NCBI RefSeq assembly: GCF_918797505.1
Contig: NC_092800.1
Coordinates: forward strand, 28,944,263-29,008,262
Source: Bemisia tabaci
Taxonomy: Eukaryota > Arthropoda > Insecta > Hemiptera > Aleyrodidae
DNA: 64,000 nt
Direction of reading: 5' to 3'
Part shown: in pieces, positions 21,555 to 31,784 of the stretch
Numbering within the stretch: position 1 is the stretch's first letter
Layout of the letters: each line of letters begins with the position of its first letter
Translations under genes and position numbers: made by a program
Notes under the pieces: model-generated
Databases searched by the model: none
What the model was told of the DNA's origin: nothing
The model's input: only the letters and a program-made list of their open reading frames with translations

Positions 21555-22049
21555 CTGTGCCATGCCAAGGAAGAACGTCGTATCAACATTCAAGAGTCGC
21601 CAAATTTCTTCGGATAAAACACTTAATTTTGAGGAAACCTATGCATATTTTTCCTTAACAATATCTTAGATTAAATTGGCTACAAAATGTCTGAAACGTT
21701 TGAAGAATAAGATCGAAAATTTTGAAATATTGAAGGAAGTTTGGCATCGCCTGAAGGCTTATACGGCGTTTTTACTTAGTGCGGCAGAATCAGTGCTCCT
21801 CATATAGCTTCAACAACATTCAAGAGTCGCCAAATTTCTTCGGATAAAACACTTAATTTTGAGGAAACCTATACATATTTTTCTTTAACAATATCTTAGA
21901 TTAAATTGGCTACAAATTTGTCTTGTCAAGAATAAGATTGACAATTTTCCTCGAAAATGTCTAAATATTGAAGGAAGTTTGGCAACGCCTGAAGGCTCAT
22001 ACGGCGTTTTTCCCTAGCGCGGCAGAATCAGTGCTCCTCATATAGCTTT
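21555..22049. mobile_element. CTGCC-family MITE with internal tandem duplication
   Basis: The first copy starts CTGTGCCATGCCAAGG and ends at GTGCGGCAG (21786). The segment from about 21583 (CAACATTCAAGAGTCGCC) through the flank AATCAGTGCTCCTCATATAG is then repeated at 21812-22049 with few changes. The duplication therefore carries element plus flank, which points to unequal exchange or slippage rather than a second insertion. Confidence 0.7.
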
Positions 22050-22158
22050 TATTCGAACTAGTAATTTAAATTTTTGAATTCTTGTTCCTTCATTTACTTT
22101 TTATACTGATCATCATACTCGTACGAATGGGGGCTGGTGCCAGTTGGACGGATTTTCC

Positions 22159-22392
22159 CACTGGAAAAAAAAGAAGAAAAAAACACATTAGATCTAGAGT
22201 CCAGACTCTTGAAAACATCGACAATACTCTTGATTCAATCAGATTTAAGCTTAAATCAAGAACTAAGCCTCTTAATTTGAGCGGATTTCCTTTGGATTTA
22301 AGCTTAAATCTGCTTGAATCAAGAGTCCTATTTCTTGTCAATGTTTTCAAGAGTCTGGACTCTAGATCCAATGTGTTTTTTTTTTTCCAGCG
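22159..22392. mobile_element. CACTG2 MITE, TTAAGCTTAAATC subfamily
   Basis: Ends CACTGGAAAAAAAAGAAG and TTTTTTTTTTCCAGCG with CC/CC flanking duplication (22157-22158, 22393-22394). Nearly palindromic arms. The open frames across it on both strands are mirror translations of the palindrome. Confidence 0.8.
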
Positions 22393-22404
22393 CCTTCTTC
22401 ATCC

Positions 22405-22450
22405 CGGCAACGTCTGAAGGCTCATACGACGTTTTTCCTTAGCACGGCAG
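22405..22450. repeat. Solo right end of a CTGCC element
   Basis: GGCAACGTCTGAAGGCTCAT, then ACGACG and CCTTAGCACGGCAG, is the canonical right terminus without its left half. A more decayed right end may lie at 22590-22622 (CTTACGGCTCTTCTCCGTAA). Confidence 0.65.
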
Positions 22451-23796
22451 ACTAACGCGAAACCCCGACAACGCACACCGATTAACCCGGCGAAGCAGAG
22501 CCGGCCAGGTCTAGCCTGGAGCCGCAAGTACATTCCAGTATGAGCCACAATTAGCACGTGTTCTTACGCGTCTCAAGGCTCACCTAAGAGTGCACTTACG
22601 GCTCTTCTCCGTAACGCGGCAGGAGTCCCGGGCTCGGGATCCAGATAAGCACACTTAATTACGGACAAGCCAAACTGCGGTTGAATTTGACGGGGAATAT
22701 ACGCGGAATGAAGGGACGCCCTGCCGGACTTCCGCTCCCCGGCCCCGGCGCTGAAGGATGCCCCCCCCTCCACCCCTCCGGTGCCCGGAGTGTCACATGA
22801 CGAGCATCTGCCGCCGCGGCTTAACCGTCGAGCGCCCTTATTTGACGAGGCAAAGCCGGCAGATTTGCAAGTGGCGTCGCAGGGCTCTCCCACGGCCGCC
22901 GCGCACCGACACCGACGGTGTCGCGACGCCTTTTTCTTGCTGCCTTCGCGACCCGACCCGACGCGCGGCGTTCGCTCTTGCCGCGCCGCACGGTGGATCG
23001 AGTCAATGGGGGAGGTCGGACAAAATTTGGATACTTTAAAAGCTTCTATTTCCGTGTATACAAAACTTTCAGAAGTTTTAAAAGTGATTTCATTGGTTTC
23101 CTCGTGAAATATTCTGCCAGAAGCATCCCTTAAAGTTTTGAATGTGATGAAATAAACATCAAAACTCGCAGTGTTAGTTAAAAATTTCATGTCCGACCTC
23201 TCTAATTAACTCGATTCACTGTGCGCCGTATCGCCCGCATAATTTGTTTACCCGGCCGTTTTTTTAGGTTTTTTTCCCCACCCGTCTCGCTTGTGGGTTC
23301 GAGTTCGATGATTTAGCGTCCAATGGGTCAGTTGCGCTGGTCACAGAATCGTGTTTTGATAATTTATTATTTCTGCAGATTGGCTGAAAATAATAACATT
23401 TGACCCAACAGCAATTTTCTGCATTCTATATCAACCGAGTTATCGCTCTCTGAAGAATTCTGGTTATGACGTCATCTACCGCGGTGTTGACACCTTTGGT
23501 TTTTCCACCTTGATTTCATCCAAGGTTTACGTTGAGTAAGAGTAACCAGTGCTAATGTGTGTCCCACTCATTTATAAAGATGAAAGCAAGGTGTAAGAAA
23601 CCAAGGGTGTCATTAAACTTAGAAGGTTGGAGTTCAGATAGATTTTTACTTTTTGAGATAACCTTGGACTCAGTCAAAGAAACAGCCATCGCAGTTTGTT
23701 AGTACACATCCATGCTACAGATTTTCAAATTTTCAGGGATTAAGGCCGAATAGAGTCTTTTTCTGCAGATCCACTCGTCAGTTCCGTGAAAATGGT
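22451..23796. other. GC-rich island with unrecognised 205-codon frame
   Basis: 22470-23000 is strongly GC- and CpG-rich. A minus-strand frame of 205 codons (22573-23190) and three plus-strand frames overlap there, which suggests composition rather than coding. The minus product is Arg/Ser/Ala-rich without a known domain. It also runs into AT-rich sequence at its N-terminal end. 23200-23790 is unassigned. Confidence 0.4.
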
Positions 23797-23862
23797 GGCA
23801 CTCCCGGGATTTGAACCCAGGACCTATCGGTCTGGATCAGGATCAACCTGGCCAATTGATTT
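23797..23862 (-). repeat. tRNA-like fragment (minus strand)
   Basis: On the minus strand, CTGGGTTCAAATCCCGGG forms a T arm with a 5-bp stem and a good B box. It is followed by GAGTGCCACCA, which resembles a tRNA 3-prime end including CCA. Toward the 5-prime side only a weak A-box-like TGGCCAGGTTGA is present and no acceptor partner is found. It is likely a tRNA pseudogene or SINE head, not a working tRNA. Confidence 0.45.
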
Positions 23863-24108
23863 TAAATTCAGAAAATTTTATTCCTGTGAAATTTTGAAGA
23901 AAATACGGTATCCTCCAAAATCAGCTCCCAAACTGAAATATGTTTAGAAATGAAGGTGCAAAGAGGGAGTGACGGAGGATGGGTCGTTGTTGATGGGCCA
24001 CAGTTATAGAAAAGCTGAAAATCCAGGAAATGGAGCAAGTGTAACGACAATTCGTGGAACTTGGCAATCTTGCTTTCTTTACATTTAAATACATAAGAGA
24101 TATCAGTT

Positions 24109-24352
24109 GGATCACATCTAGCAAAAATGAATTACATCAGTGCTGTAAAAATGTTGCACCTTCATAATTATCTGAAAACCTCCCAAAAAAGCAAATAGTT
24201 TTTGCTTCCTGCAAAAAAAATTATTACTTTAAAAGGAAAGTAACTGTGTAAATTTTAATACTGTACATATATTGGATATCATTAAAAGAAAATAAGTTGC
24301 ACAATTTTGAAAGCACTATATTCGCGCTGGTTCCTTTTTCTAATTGCGATCC
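24109..24352. repeat. Dispersed inverted-repeat unit, GGATCACATTTAGC family
   Basis: The left end GGATCACATCTAGCAAAAAT and right end CGCTGGTTCC...GCGATCC are inverse relatives. Between them TTTAATACTGTACATATAT is shared with 57550-57803. Terminal repeats of about 35-40 bp, non-coding, about 245 bp. Probably a MITE. Confidence 0.55.
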
Positions 24353-24920
24353 AGCTCTAAGAGAGGCTGTCCTGCTGCAATCCTCGTACCAGAGTAGACG
24401 TTGTTTTTGAAATGGCACCGAGAGAATTTTCATTTGAATTTTTATTTTTTCCCCAGCTTGGGTTTTTCGATTCTACCGCGCTACATTTCCTGCATTTTGA
24501 ATGGCTGCTTTTTGGTCTGTGATCGCGTTAATGACGTCATTTCCTGGGTCCACTTCCCTCGTATCAGTAGCCCTTCTTCCATATCAGCAAATGTGATGGC
24601 TGGTAATTGCACTGCATAGTCGTCATTATCATCTGCGCCATCGTCCCCTCCTTGGAGAGTTCTTTCCAAATCTTCCCCGGATTCAATTTCGCGGAACGTG
24701 GATCCTGACCCTCGACGAGAATTTTCACGGCAATGCGAAACTCACTATCAGATAGCATCACTTGTTTCTGAATAGATTGAATGAGCTCTCTAGTATTTCC
24801 CATTATCCATTATTCCTGATCTCTCAGCTCGCACCTTGATCCACCTCGCGATTTCTATAGATTTTCGACAATTTTACCTAAATTCTTCAATATTTTGACA
24901 TTTAGCATGTCGTTTTATCT
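24353..24920. other. Unassigned sequence, no gene seen
   Basis: Overlapping 62-79-codon frames on both strands, none recognisable. No repeat structure noticed. Confidence 0.4.
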
Positions 24921-25400
24921 GCCAATTAGACTACATTTTGCAAGAAAGAACTACTATTTTTGGCCCATTTTAAAAACCGCAATGCGCCATTAGTTTAATG
25001 CACATAGGTGCTTTCATAATTTAGCCAGAACTAGGTTCTGCCAATTAGACTACATTTTCCAAAACGGAACTACTATTTCTGGCTCATTTCCAAAACCGTA
25101 AAAGCGTCTTTAGTTTAATGCACGTATTTGCTTTCATAAATTAGCCAGAACTAGGTTTTGCCAATTAGACTACATTTTCCCAAAAGGAACTACTATTTCT
25201 GGCTCATTTCCAAAACCGTAAAAGCGTCTTTAGTTTAATGCACGGATTTTCTTTCATAAATTAGGCAGAACTAGGTTTTGCCAATTAGAATACATTTTGC
25301 AAGTAGGAACTACTATTTCTGGCTCATTTTAGAACTCGCTAATGCGCTGTTAGTTTTCCTATGCACTTACGTGCTTTCATTAAGTAGCCAGAACTAGGTG
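24921..25400. repeat. Tandem array, 4 units of 119-120 bp
   Basis: Units start at about 24921, 25040, 25160 and 25280. Each opens GCCAATTAGACTACATTTT, passes GGAACTACTATTTCTGGCTC and GTTTAATGCACG, and ends CAGAACTAGG. The middle two units are the most alike. The unit is related to single dispersed copies elsewhere, for example 1-80 on the other strand, so the array probably grew from one dispersed element. Confidence 0.9.
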
Positions 25401-26256
25401 CTACACCCCCTGACCACTTCTTGGTCCATCCTTCTCAAAGCACTTCGCGCCCTTGGCGTTGTCCGTTACTCCTGTAATTTATATTATAGAGGTAGATTAG
25501 AAGTTCCTTATTGCAAAGGGAAGTCCAATTACTGGCCTGTCTCCCCGAGTCGGACTATAATAATCACAGCAAACGTGACGTACCGTATGTTCAAAAACGT
25601 TAACGCCTTCTTGTTAAAATAAATTCCGTCGCTTTTACCCCCTTTCCGTGGTATGCTCATTTCCCCCGCACAGTGCATTTATGCACATTGACCAGAATGA
25701 AAGGTCGATGAGATCATTGGCTGACCAGAAACTCATTGAAATGCACAGTCAATGTCATCTCCTACTACGAATGGCTAGCCGAACAACCAGCATTGTCCGC
25801 AGCATATTTCAACAAAATATCACGTGTTAATAAGTGTATGAAATTAATTTTTCTTGAATTCTCAGCATTATTCAAAGGAATGGCATAGTTTTAAGAAGAA
25901 AATCTGGGAACGAGTCTTAGCCGCATGGTTTCTAGTCCATTCATCTCAAATAAAATTGTAATCTTTAGGATCAAGTCTGGTAGAAAGAGACCACAAGGGT
26001 CTGGTCGTTCTAGATTTTTTTTAATTTCCTTGCAGACAAAGTATCGTTTCAAAATTTGCAATTTCAATAAGCCAGAAGGGATCTGTTCGTCCTTGTGTGA
26101 CCAAGGAGCTCACATTTTCTGCAAAACCCAATTTTAGTTTCTTTTTTTCTTTCTTTCTTTTTAGATTTTTAATAACTCGATTCCCTTCTCTTGAATGCAG
26201 GGGCCATGTCAAGTTAATGAAATGAGTCACCAAGTGCAAAGTTTTTCTATCTCAGA
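25401..26256. other. Unassigned sequence, no gene seen
   Basis: Contains one partial GTTCCTTATTGCAAAG repeat at about 25500-25530. Short frames (60-74 codons) are unrecognised. A (TTTC)n-like pyrimidine run lies at 26138-26162. Confidence 0.4.
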
Positions 26257-26778
26257 TTTCTCATCGGTGATTTTAATTAAGAGAGAGGGATCAGATCCAC
26301 TGCAGTTGATATCATCTCAGATATCTTATTGGCAGAATCAAATTAGGGAAAGCAGCTAACGGCACAGTGATACCAATCAGCTGAAAACTCACCCCTTCTT
26401 CGCATAAAAAATTGGTTAATTTTAATGCATTTTATACAGTGAATAGCAATGATCACAGAACTCGTAAGGATTTCTTATTGGTCATTTTAATTAAAAAGAA
26501 GGAATCAAATCCGCAGTAGTTGATATTATCTTTGATTTTTTATCGGTGGAATCAAATTAGAGAAAACCACTAACGGCACGAAACGCGCATTGGCCCCTAC
26601 AAACCTAAGGGGATACTTGACGCATTGCGCAATGCTTGAAGTATCCCCTTGGGTTTGTAGGGGCCAATAGTGGCTTTACTAAATTAGCTGACAAACTTAA
26701 CCCTTTTTTGCATAAAAAATTTGTTAATTTTAATGCATTTTATACAGCAAATAGCAACGATCACGGAATTCGTAAGAG
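26257..26778. repeat. Tandem duplication of a 214-bp unit, second unit invaded
   Basis: Unit 1 (26257-26470) and unit 2 (26471-26778) share GGTTAATTTTAATGCATTTT, then ATACAG and AATAGCAAYGATCACRGAA. Unit 2 is longer because an HP hairpin occupies the place where unit 1 reads AACGGCACAGTGATACC. Confidence 0.75.
26589..26668. mobile_element. Bare HP hairpin core
   Basis: An 80-bp palindrome running from ATTGGCCCCTACAAACC to GGTTTGTAGGGGCCAAT, centred on ATTGCGCAAT. It matches the HP hairpin and a few bases of its flank (CGAAACGCGC at 26580-26589) but lacks the other roughly 350 bp of the HP element. This suggests the hairpin moves or is captured on its own. Confidence 0.75.
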
Positions 26779-28205
26779 GCCCCCAGGTCTCAGGCTCCTG
26801 CGGGCTGATTATTGATATTGATGGGCAAAGGAAACAAAAGGAAAATGGAGTTAATCTACTTGTTGAAACGAGCGGTTCTTATACATACTATATGTCGAAG
26901 GCAAATGGTAAAATCAGACATTTTGTCAAATGCCTAAGGAAATAGTCAAATATTCTGACGTACAAAAAAATTCCGATTCTTCTCCTAATTACAGATGAAA
27001 CAAATTCATTGCGCCTGAAAGAATGAATTCTCTGTAAAAATGTGCATCATACAAAAGTATTTTGAACGATTTTTACCTCCTGAAAGAACATGTATCTTGA
27101 AATCTCATGCATGTCTTAAAATACACAGTTTTTAAAATTTTAAAATTAAAATATATGTAAAGTAGTTGGATAAGACGGGAGAAGAGAAGTTCATAAATTC
27201 GATGAGTTATGTTTCCCAAAATATTGAAAATTCGTGTGTTCTTCGCCAAAAATTTACAAAATTTCGTATTTCACCAAAATTTAACCATTTGCCTAGGCAT
27301 TTGATGAACTTGATTTGAGTAAGTAATTGCCTGTGGCATATAGACTAAGAAGGAAATGATGGAGTTACCATGGGGTCCTTCGTAGGTTGCCGTTATAGTT
27401 AGTCTATTACTTACTTCCTTTGTCCATTGAAACTAACAGCTTCCGCAAATAGGATCGCCCTCTTTTCTCGTTTTCTTCTTTGTCTATTGCTTAGTTCATC
27501 AATCCCAGTAATCACCCCGCTGATCGCAGTCAAACCGAGAGAATAAACGAATTATCGTTGTCTTAAAATAAAAATACGTACAATCATGGCTCTATAGTGT
27601 GTGAAGCTCGAGCACCTCATAAAATGGCGGGAACAGGGCCCCTGCGAGCTTCGAGGCATAAGCTCCCCTTTTGTGCCTTTGTTATCCTCTCCGTAAACTT
27701 GGCTGAAGCGGAGTATTCAAGAGCAATAACCGCAAGAAATCGATGAGCCAAGAGAATAAGTGGGTTTCTGCCCCGAGTGAAAACATTGCTGGTGTGTGTT
27801 TACATTCGATCTGGAGGAGAAGAAGGAGGGGGAAAAAAGGCAGAGGGTATTGAAGTTGTGTGCTCCTCAACAGAGATGCACAAAAATGATGGATGATTAA
27901 CAAACACGGGTAGATTTATACTCAGCAGTATGTGATCTAGACTCGGTCTGCTGTTCTGCGCGGCTTTCGGATGATTTGCAAGTACGCGATAAAACACAAT
28001 GACGTACAATTTTTGCGTGATCTACTGCAAATTATCTTGTGAATTATCTCTGTGGCAACAGTATCGGATTTCTGGTGTGGATAGGTTGGTATTTTTAGGA
28101 GGGATCGCCTCTGGAATAGAACAATGTGGTAAATCATGGATTAACAACGATATTGATTCCTCGATACTCAGTTCATAGACTGATTGCGGTAGACGTAGGA
28201 CTCGT
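26779..28205. other. Unassigned sequence, no gene seen
   Basis: Apart from the dispersed repeat at 27422-27535, I see unique AT-rich sequence. Minus-strand frames of 66-73 codons between 27682 and 28234 overlap each other and are unrecognised. Confidence 0.4.
27422..27535 (+). repeat. Dispersed repeat pair member (also 18538-18660)
   Basis: Shares an ordered series of blocks with 18538-18660, including TTCATCAATCCCAGTAATCA and GATCGCAGTCAAACC. No termini were recognised. Confidence 0.45.
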
Positions 28206-28394
28206 ACAGACAGTAAATTTGGAAATGTAGCCAACGTGCGTTAAAATTCAGGAAACTGGAAATCTCAATGCAAAACAGTCAAAAAATACAAAATATTTGA
28301 GGTGAAATTGTGCTTGAATGAGCTTTTGCCCCTGTAAATTGAGATTACCAGTTTTCTAGTTTTTAACACGTGCCCATTTCCAACTTACTGTCAG
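28206..28394. mobile_element. Palindromic MITE-like unit
   Basis: The left arm ACAGACAGTAAATTTGG, then GGAAACTGGAAATCTCAAT, is mirrored on the right by ATTGAGATTACCAGTTTTCT and CCAACTTACTGTCAGT. Arms of about 60-65 bp surround a short core. GTTCATAGAC occurs just outside both ends (28170, 28394), but in direct orientation at different distances. Single copy. Confidence 0.6.
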
Positions 28395-29045
28395 TTCATA
28401 GACGTGAGACTTAGAAATACTATTTCAGTAATACAGTAAGTGTTGACATGGTTTTGCACAACCCTTTCATTTGAGTCAATGTGAGCTTTGTTTAAGACTA
28501 ATATCACTAGCTGAGGGTAAACAAGTACCAATTTTTATTTCTTTTTTGAGATTCCATTTTTTTTGTAGATACAGGCATGCATTAGATGCAAAAGCTGCAT
28601 GCTGACGTTCGTTCCATTGTACATAATTATTTTCGGAACTCCATCGCTCATTCCCTGCCCTGGATTGTTTCTTGTGTATATCTCACGACGAGATGGTATC
28701 AAAATTTCCAAAAAAAAAACAAAAAAAAAAACACTATATACAAATAACGATTTGTCAATTAGCAAAACTTCGTAGTTTGTGTTTAGGTATGGAAGCTTTT
28801 AGTGGGCAACATCATTTCCTGTGTTGTTTCGCTGGACTGTTTTGAAAAATAACTGGTTTTAGGTAATTTCCGTGTCTCTTTTGCTGTAAAAAGTTCATAA
28901 AAATGAGTAAAAAGTCGGACTGTTTTTTTTTCCACTCACAAAACCGTCATTTAAGGTCTCCGGTGCGCTAAGGTGAAATTTCAGCGGTAGATCCTGAAAA
29001 AGAACCTCACCACGTTGCCTTCATAATGACTCAATTCATTGTGTG
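28395..29045. other. Unassigned sequence, no gene seen
   Basis: Contains A-runs near 28708-28729 and an unrecognised 76-codon minus frame. No repeats were noticed. Confidence 0.4.
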
Positions 29046-29292
29046 CACTGAGAAAAAATCATGGTTATAATTACCATATTAGTAGTGTTCAATATGAACT
29101 CTTAATTAGTAGTTGCCCTAACGAATAATAGAGATATTTTTACCATTAAATGGCAATTTTACTACCGCTTACTTGTAAAATTACGATTGCTCTAGTGAAA
29201 ATATCCCTATTATTGGTTATGACCACTACTAATTAAGAGTGCATATTGAGCACCACTAATATGGTAATTATAACCATAGTTTCTTCTCAGTG
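29046..29292. mobile_element. CACTG2 MITE, palindromic ATTACCATATTAG subfamily
   Basis: Ends CACTGAGAAAAAATCATGG and CCATAGTTTCTTCTCAGTG, with inverted arms covering almost the whole 247 bp (GGTTATAATTACCATATTAG and its inverse). The flanking dinucleotides TG and CG differ at one base. Non-coding. Confidence 0.8.
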
Positions 29293-30430
29293 CGGTTTTT
29301 TCTGAAAAAAGAAAAAATTCTTACCACAAGTCGTAGAAGCTTTTCCTCGACTCAATTTTTCCAAGAATGTGCATTAGATACCTTTCGGTTTTACGCTACC
29401 GATACGAGCATAAATCTTTTACGCTCATCCCGGTGAAAAGTTAGAAGTGTGAAAGGTGACGTTCCTCATCAAGAATTTCCCCGTCAAAAAACGCCCGGGA
29501 AATGCAGGTGGCTCGGAAAACAATCTGGCTGCCCCGCTCGGTGGGAACAATAACGAGAAGAGACGTGAAATAATGGTGAATAGCTGTATTCTAACCCAGT
29601 TGTTAAATCGTCCGTTCCAAATTTATTGCTCTGGAGAAAAGCTGTGCTCTCGGAGAGGGGGGGGGGGCGGTTAGGAATACGTCACGATAGAATTCAAATT
29701 ATCCTCCTCGTAAAAATTGCACTTTTACACAGCTTTGAAGATCCTAATCTCGCAACTCTAGCGCCTGGGACTCATCATGTGCAATATGCCCGAAGTGTTG
29801 CTTTTTACATTTCTCATTCGGACTGCATTCAACACAAAAAAATAGGAACGTAGTCTCATTTTGGAAAAAAAGTCGATTGCAGTTTTTACCTTAATTGCTC
29901 GCTATATTTTAAGGCAAGGGGAAATTTTTTGAGTTTGAAAATAGTCGTTGAATTTTATCTGTGACATTGAGTTTTGTGAGGGGATCAAAAGACCTATTTT
30001 ACTCGGTTCGACTTTGATGTGATTTGGTACCGTTCTATTAAACTTGGTTCATTTGTTATACTCCCGATCCGTCTAATTTTTATGTAAAAAAAGAAAACAC
30101 AGAAAAAGAATGCCATGATTTTTGGCAATTGGATTGGAGTTACCGAGTAAAACTCCTTAGCACCCGAAAGAATAAATACTGTGCGTTGTGCAGCAAATTG
30201 TTGTGTCAATGGAAGACATGAAGTAAAAAAATGTAATTCTAAAACTTCAATAACAATTGACATTTTCAAACAGTTTTTACCTATTACTCTAAATTACTGA
30301 ACCCTGAACTTCAAAGCGACTCAACTCCCGATTTTAACGTGTTCCATATCCCAAACTTATGTTTATAGCAATAACTTAAAATTGATTTTTTGTGGGCAGA
30401 GATCTCTTTAATCTCACTCGGTCACATTCC
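29293..30430. other. Unassigned sequence, no gene seen
   Basis: Contains a run of 12 G residues (29657-29668). Frames of 72-91 codons are unrecognised. Confidence 0.4.
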
Positions 30431-30680
30431 GTCACCTTCCGGCCAAAGTATCTTAAGTGCCATGCAACGTCTAAAAATTTCCTCCGCCATTTTATTTTTT
30501 ACAGAAATATTTTTCAACGGAGATATCCGAAAATTTCACTAAATTTTTTTTGCGCTGCCGATAAAACTCAGTAAAACTTTCAAACGGATTTAACCAACGA
30601 TTTCCCTGTAAAAAAATAAAATGACGGAGGAAATTTTTAAACGTCGCATGACACTTAAGATACTTTGACCGGAAGGTGAC
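30431..30680. mobile_element. MITE with about 70-bp TIRs (GTCACCTTCCGGCC family)
   Basis: The left arm GTCACCTTCCGGCCAAAGTA, then CTTAAGTGCCATGCAACGTC, is inverted at the right with few differences, ending GGCCGGAAGGTGAC-like at 30680 (GACCGGAAGGTGAC). A second, more diverged copy lies at 36137-36385. About 250 bp, non-coding. Confidence 0.8.
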
Positions 30681-31160
30681 AATTTACAAGTATTCGGTGT
30701 ATTTTCCGAATGAATTTCTATGGCGCCCTAATTGCATTACTACACGTTCCGTGCATAGAAGTGTCTTCCCCCCTATTTTCTGTCGAACGTGACAAGCAAT
30801 AAAAGACCAACACTTTCCAGTCTAAATTCACCAATTATTTCGAGGCGGAACAATGCGCTCCGTGTAATTGTCAGCACGCACCCAGTGGAAATACGCAGTC
30901 ATAAATTTGGATTTCAGTTAGAGAAAATGTACAGATTGCGTCGATTTATCTCGGCGGAAGCATTCTAATAAAACTAACTAGGGGCAATACATCTTGTGAG
31001 TCTTCCCCGATTGCTCAAGAATGTTTCAAATCTCGGCTTCGTCTAGCTCGCCAAATGCATCGAAGCTACCGCATTGCCAAAACTCTTCAATTAACCTTGG
31101 ATTCCTATCTTGTGGTACCCTTCATAAGTTTTCATTTTGAAAAATTCGATGGAAAAAAAC
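30681..31160. other. Unassigned sequence, no gene seen
   Basis: No frame, repeat or RNA-like structure recognised. Confidence 0.4.
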
Positions 31161-31419
31161 AGGGCTGCCACACTCAGTGAAAACCGGGAAATGTCAGGGA
31201 AAATGACGAAAATGTCAGAGAAAATTGTTAAATCACCTTCATTGGGTTTCTAGAATGGGTTTAAGGTTTCGAACAACAAATTTTGCATGAAAATATTTTT
31301 AATCATACCTTCTTAACCATCCGTCTTATCCTCAATTGTCAGGGAATTCCACCAAAATGTGTCAGAGGAATCAGGGATATGTCAGGGAATTTCATTTCCT
31401 AAATTCTGTGGCAACCCTG
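31161..31419. mobile_element. MITE with CAGGGYTGCCACA ends
   Basis: The left end CAGGGCTGCCACA and right end TGTGGCAACCCTG are inverse with one mismatch. Several ATGTCAGGGAA-type motifs lie inside both halves. CAGGG ends are common in hAT-like MITEs. The flanks are A-rich, so an 8-bp duplication cannot be read with certainty. Confidence 0.6.
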
Positions 31420-31623
31420 AAAAACGAATTTATTTTCCGCCAGAAAGGGTGTGTATGTGTGTGCTGTGTGTGTCAATTTATGTTTCATTATTTTTGAGAA
31501 AAGTAATGGATATTTTTCTTTGAAATTTAAAGTTACACTAGACTCAACTGCTTCATCAACTGCTGCAGTTCTTCAGAAGCTTGGTATAATGTCAATAGAA
31601 ACTTGGTGTCGTCCGGATGTCAG

Positions 31624-31784
31624 CATTGGCGGATCTAGCAAATTGGCAACATTGTTTTGCTCCCTTTAAACATATGGAAATGTATCGATTCTTGGAGAGG
31701 ACCGGTGCTCCGACAAGAATCGATTATTTGACATAGGTACAAATGGAGGGAATCCGGTGTTGCCAAATTGCTGGACCGCCTCTG
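31624..31784. mobile_element. Degraded hAT-like MITE related to the GGCG family
   Basis: The ends CATTGGCGGATCTAGCAAAT and, inverted, CAGAGGCGGTCCAGCAATTT share a CAGTGGCGG-type terminus. The interior is palindromic around AAGAATCGATT with TTTAAACATATGG, echoing the GGCG family. No clear 8-bp duplication remains. Confidence 0.6.

Noticed and set aside
22573..23190. 205-codon minus-strand frame as a gene
   Set aside because: It sits in a GC-rich island where several frames on both strands are open. The product is low-information Arg/Ser/Ala sequence with no domain, and it overlaps a decayed transposon end at 22590-22622.
23797..23862. Functional tRNA gene on the minus strand
   Set aside because: The T arm and CCA-like end are good, but the 5-prime half does not form a D arm or acceptor stem.
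24921..25400. CRISPR-like array
   Set aside because: Units are 119-120 bp and homologous along their whole length. There are no short repeats with unique spacers and the context is eukaryotic.
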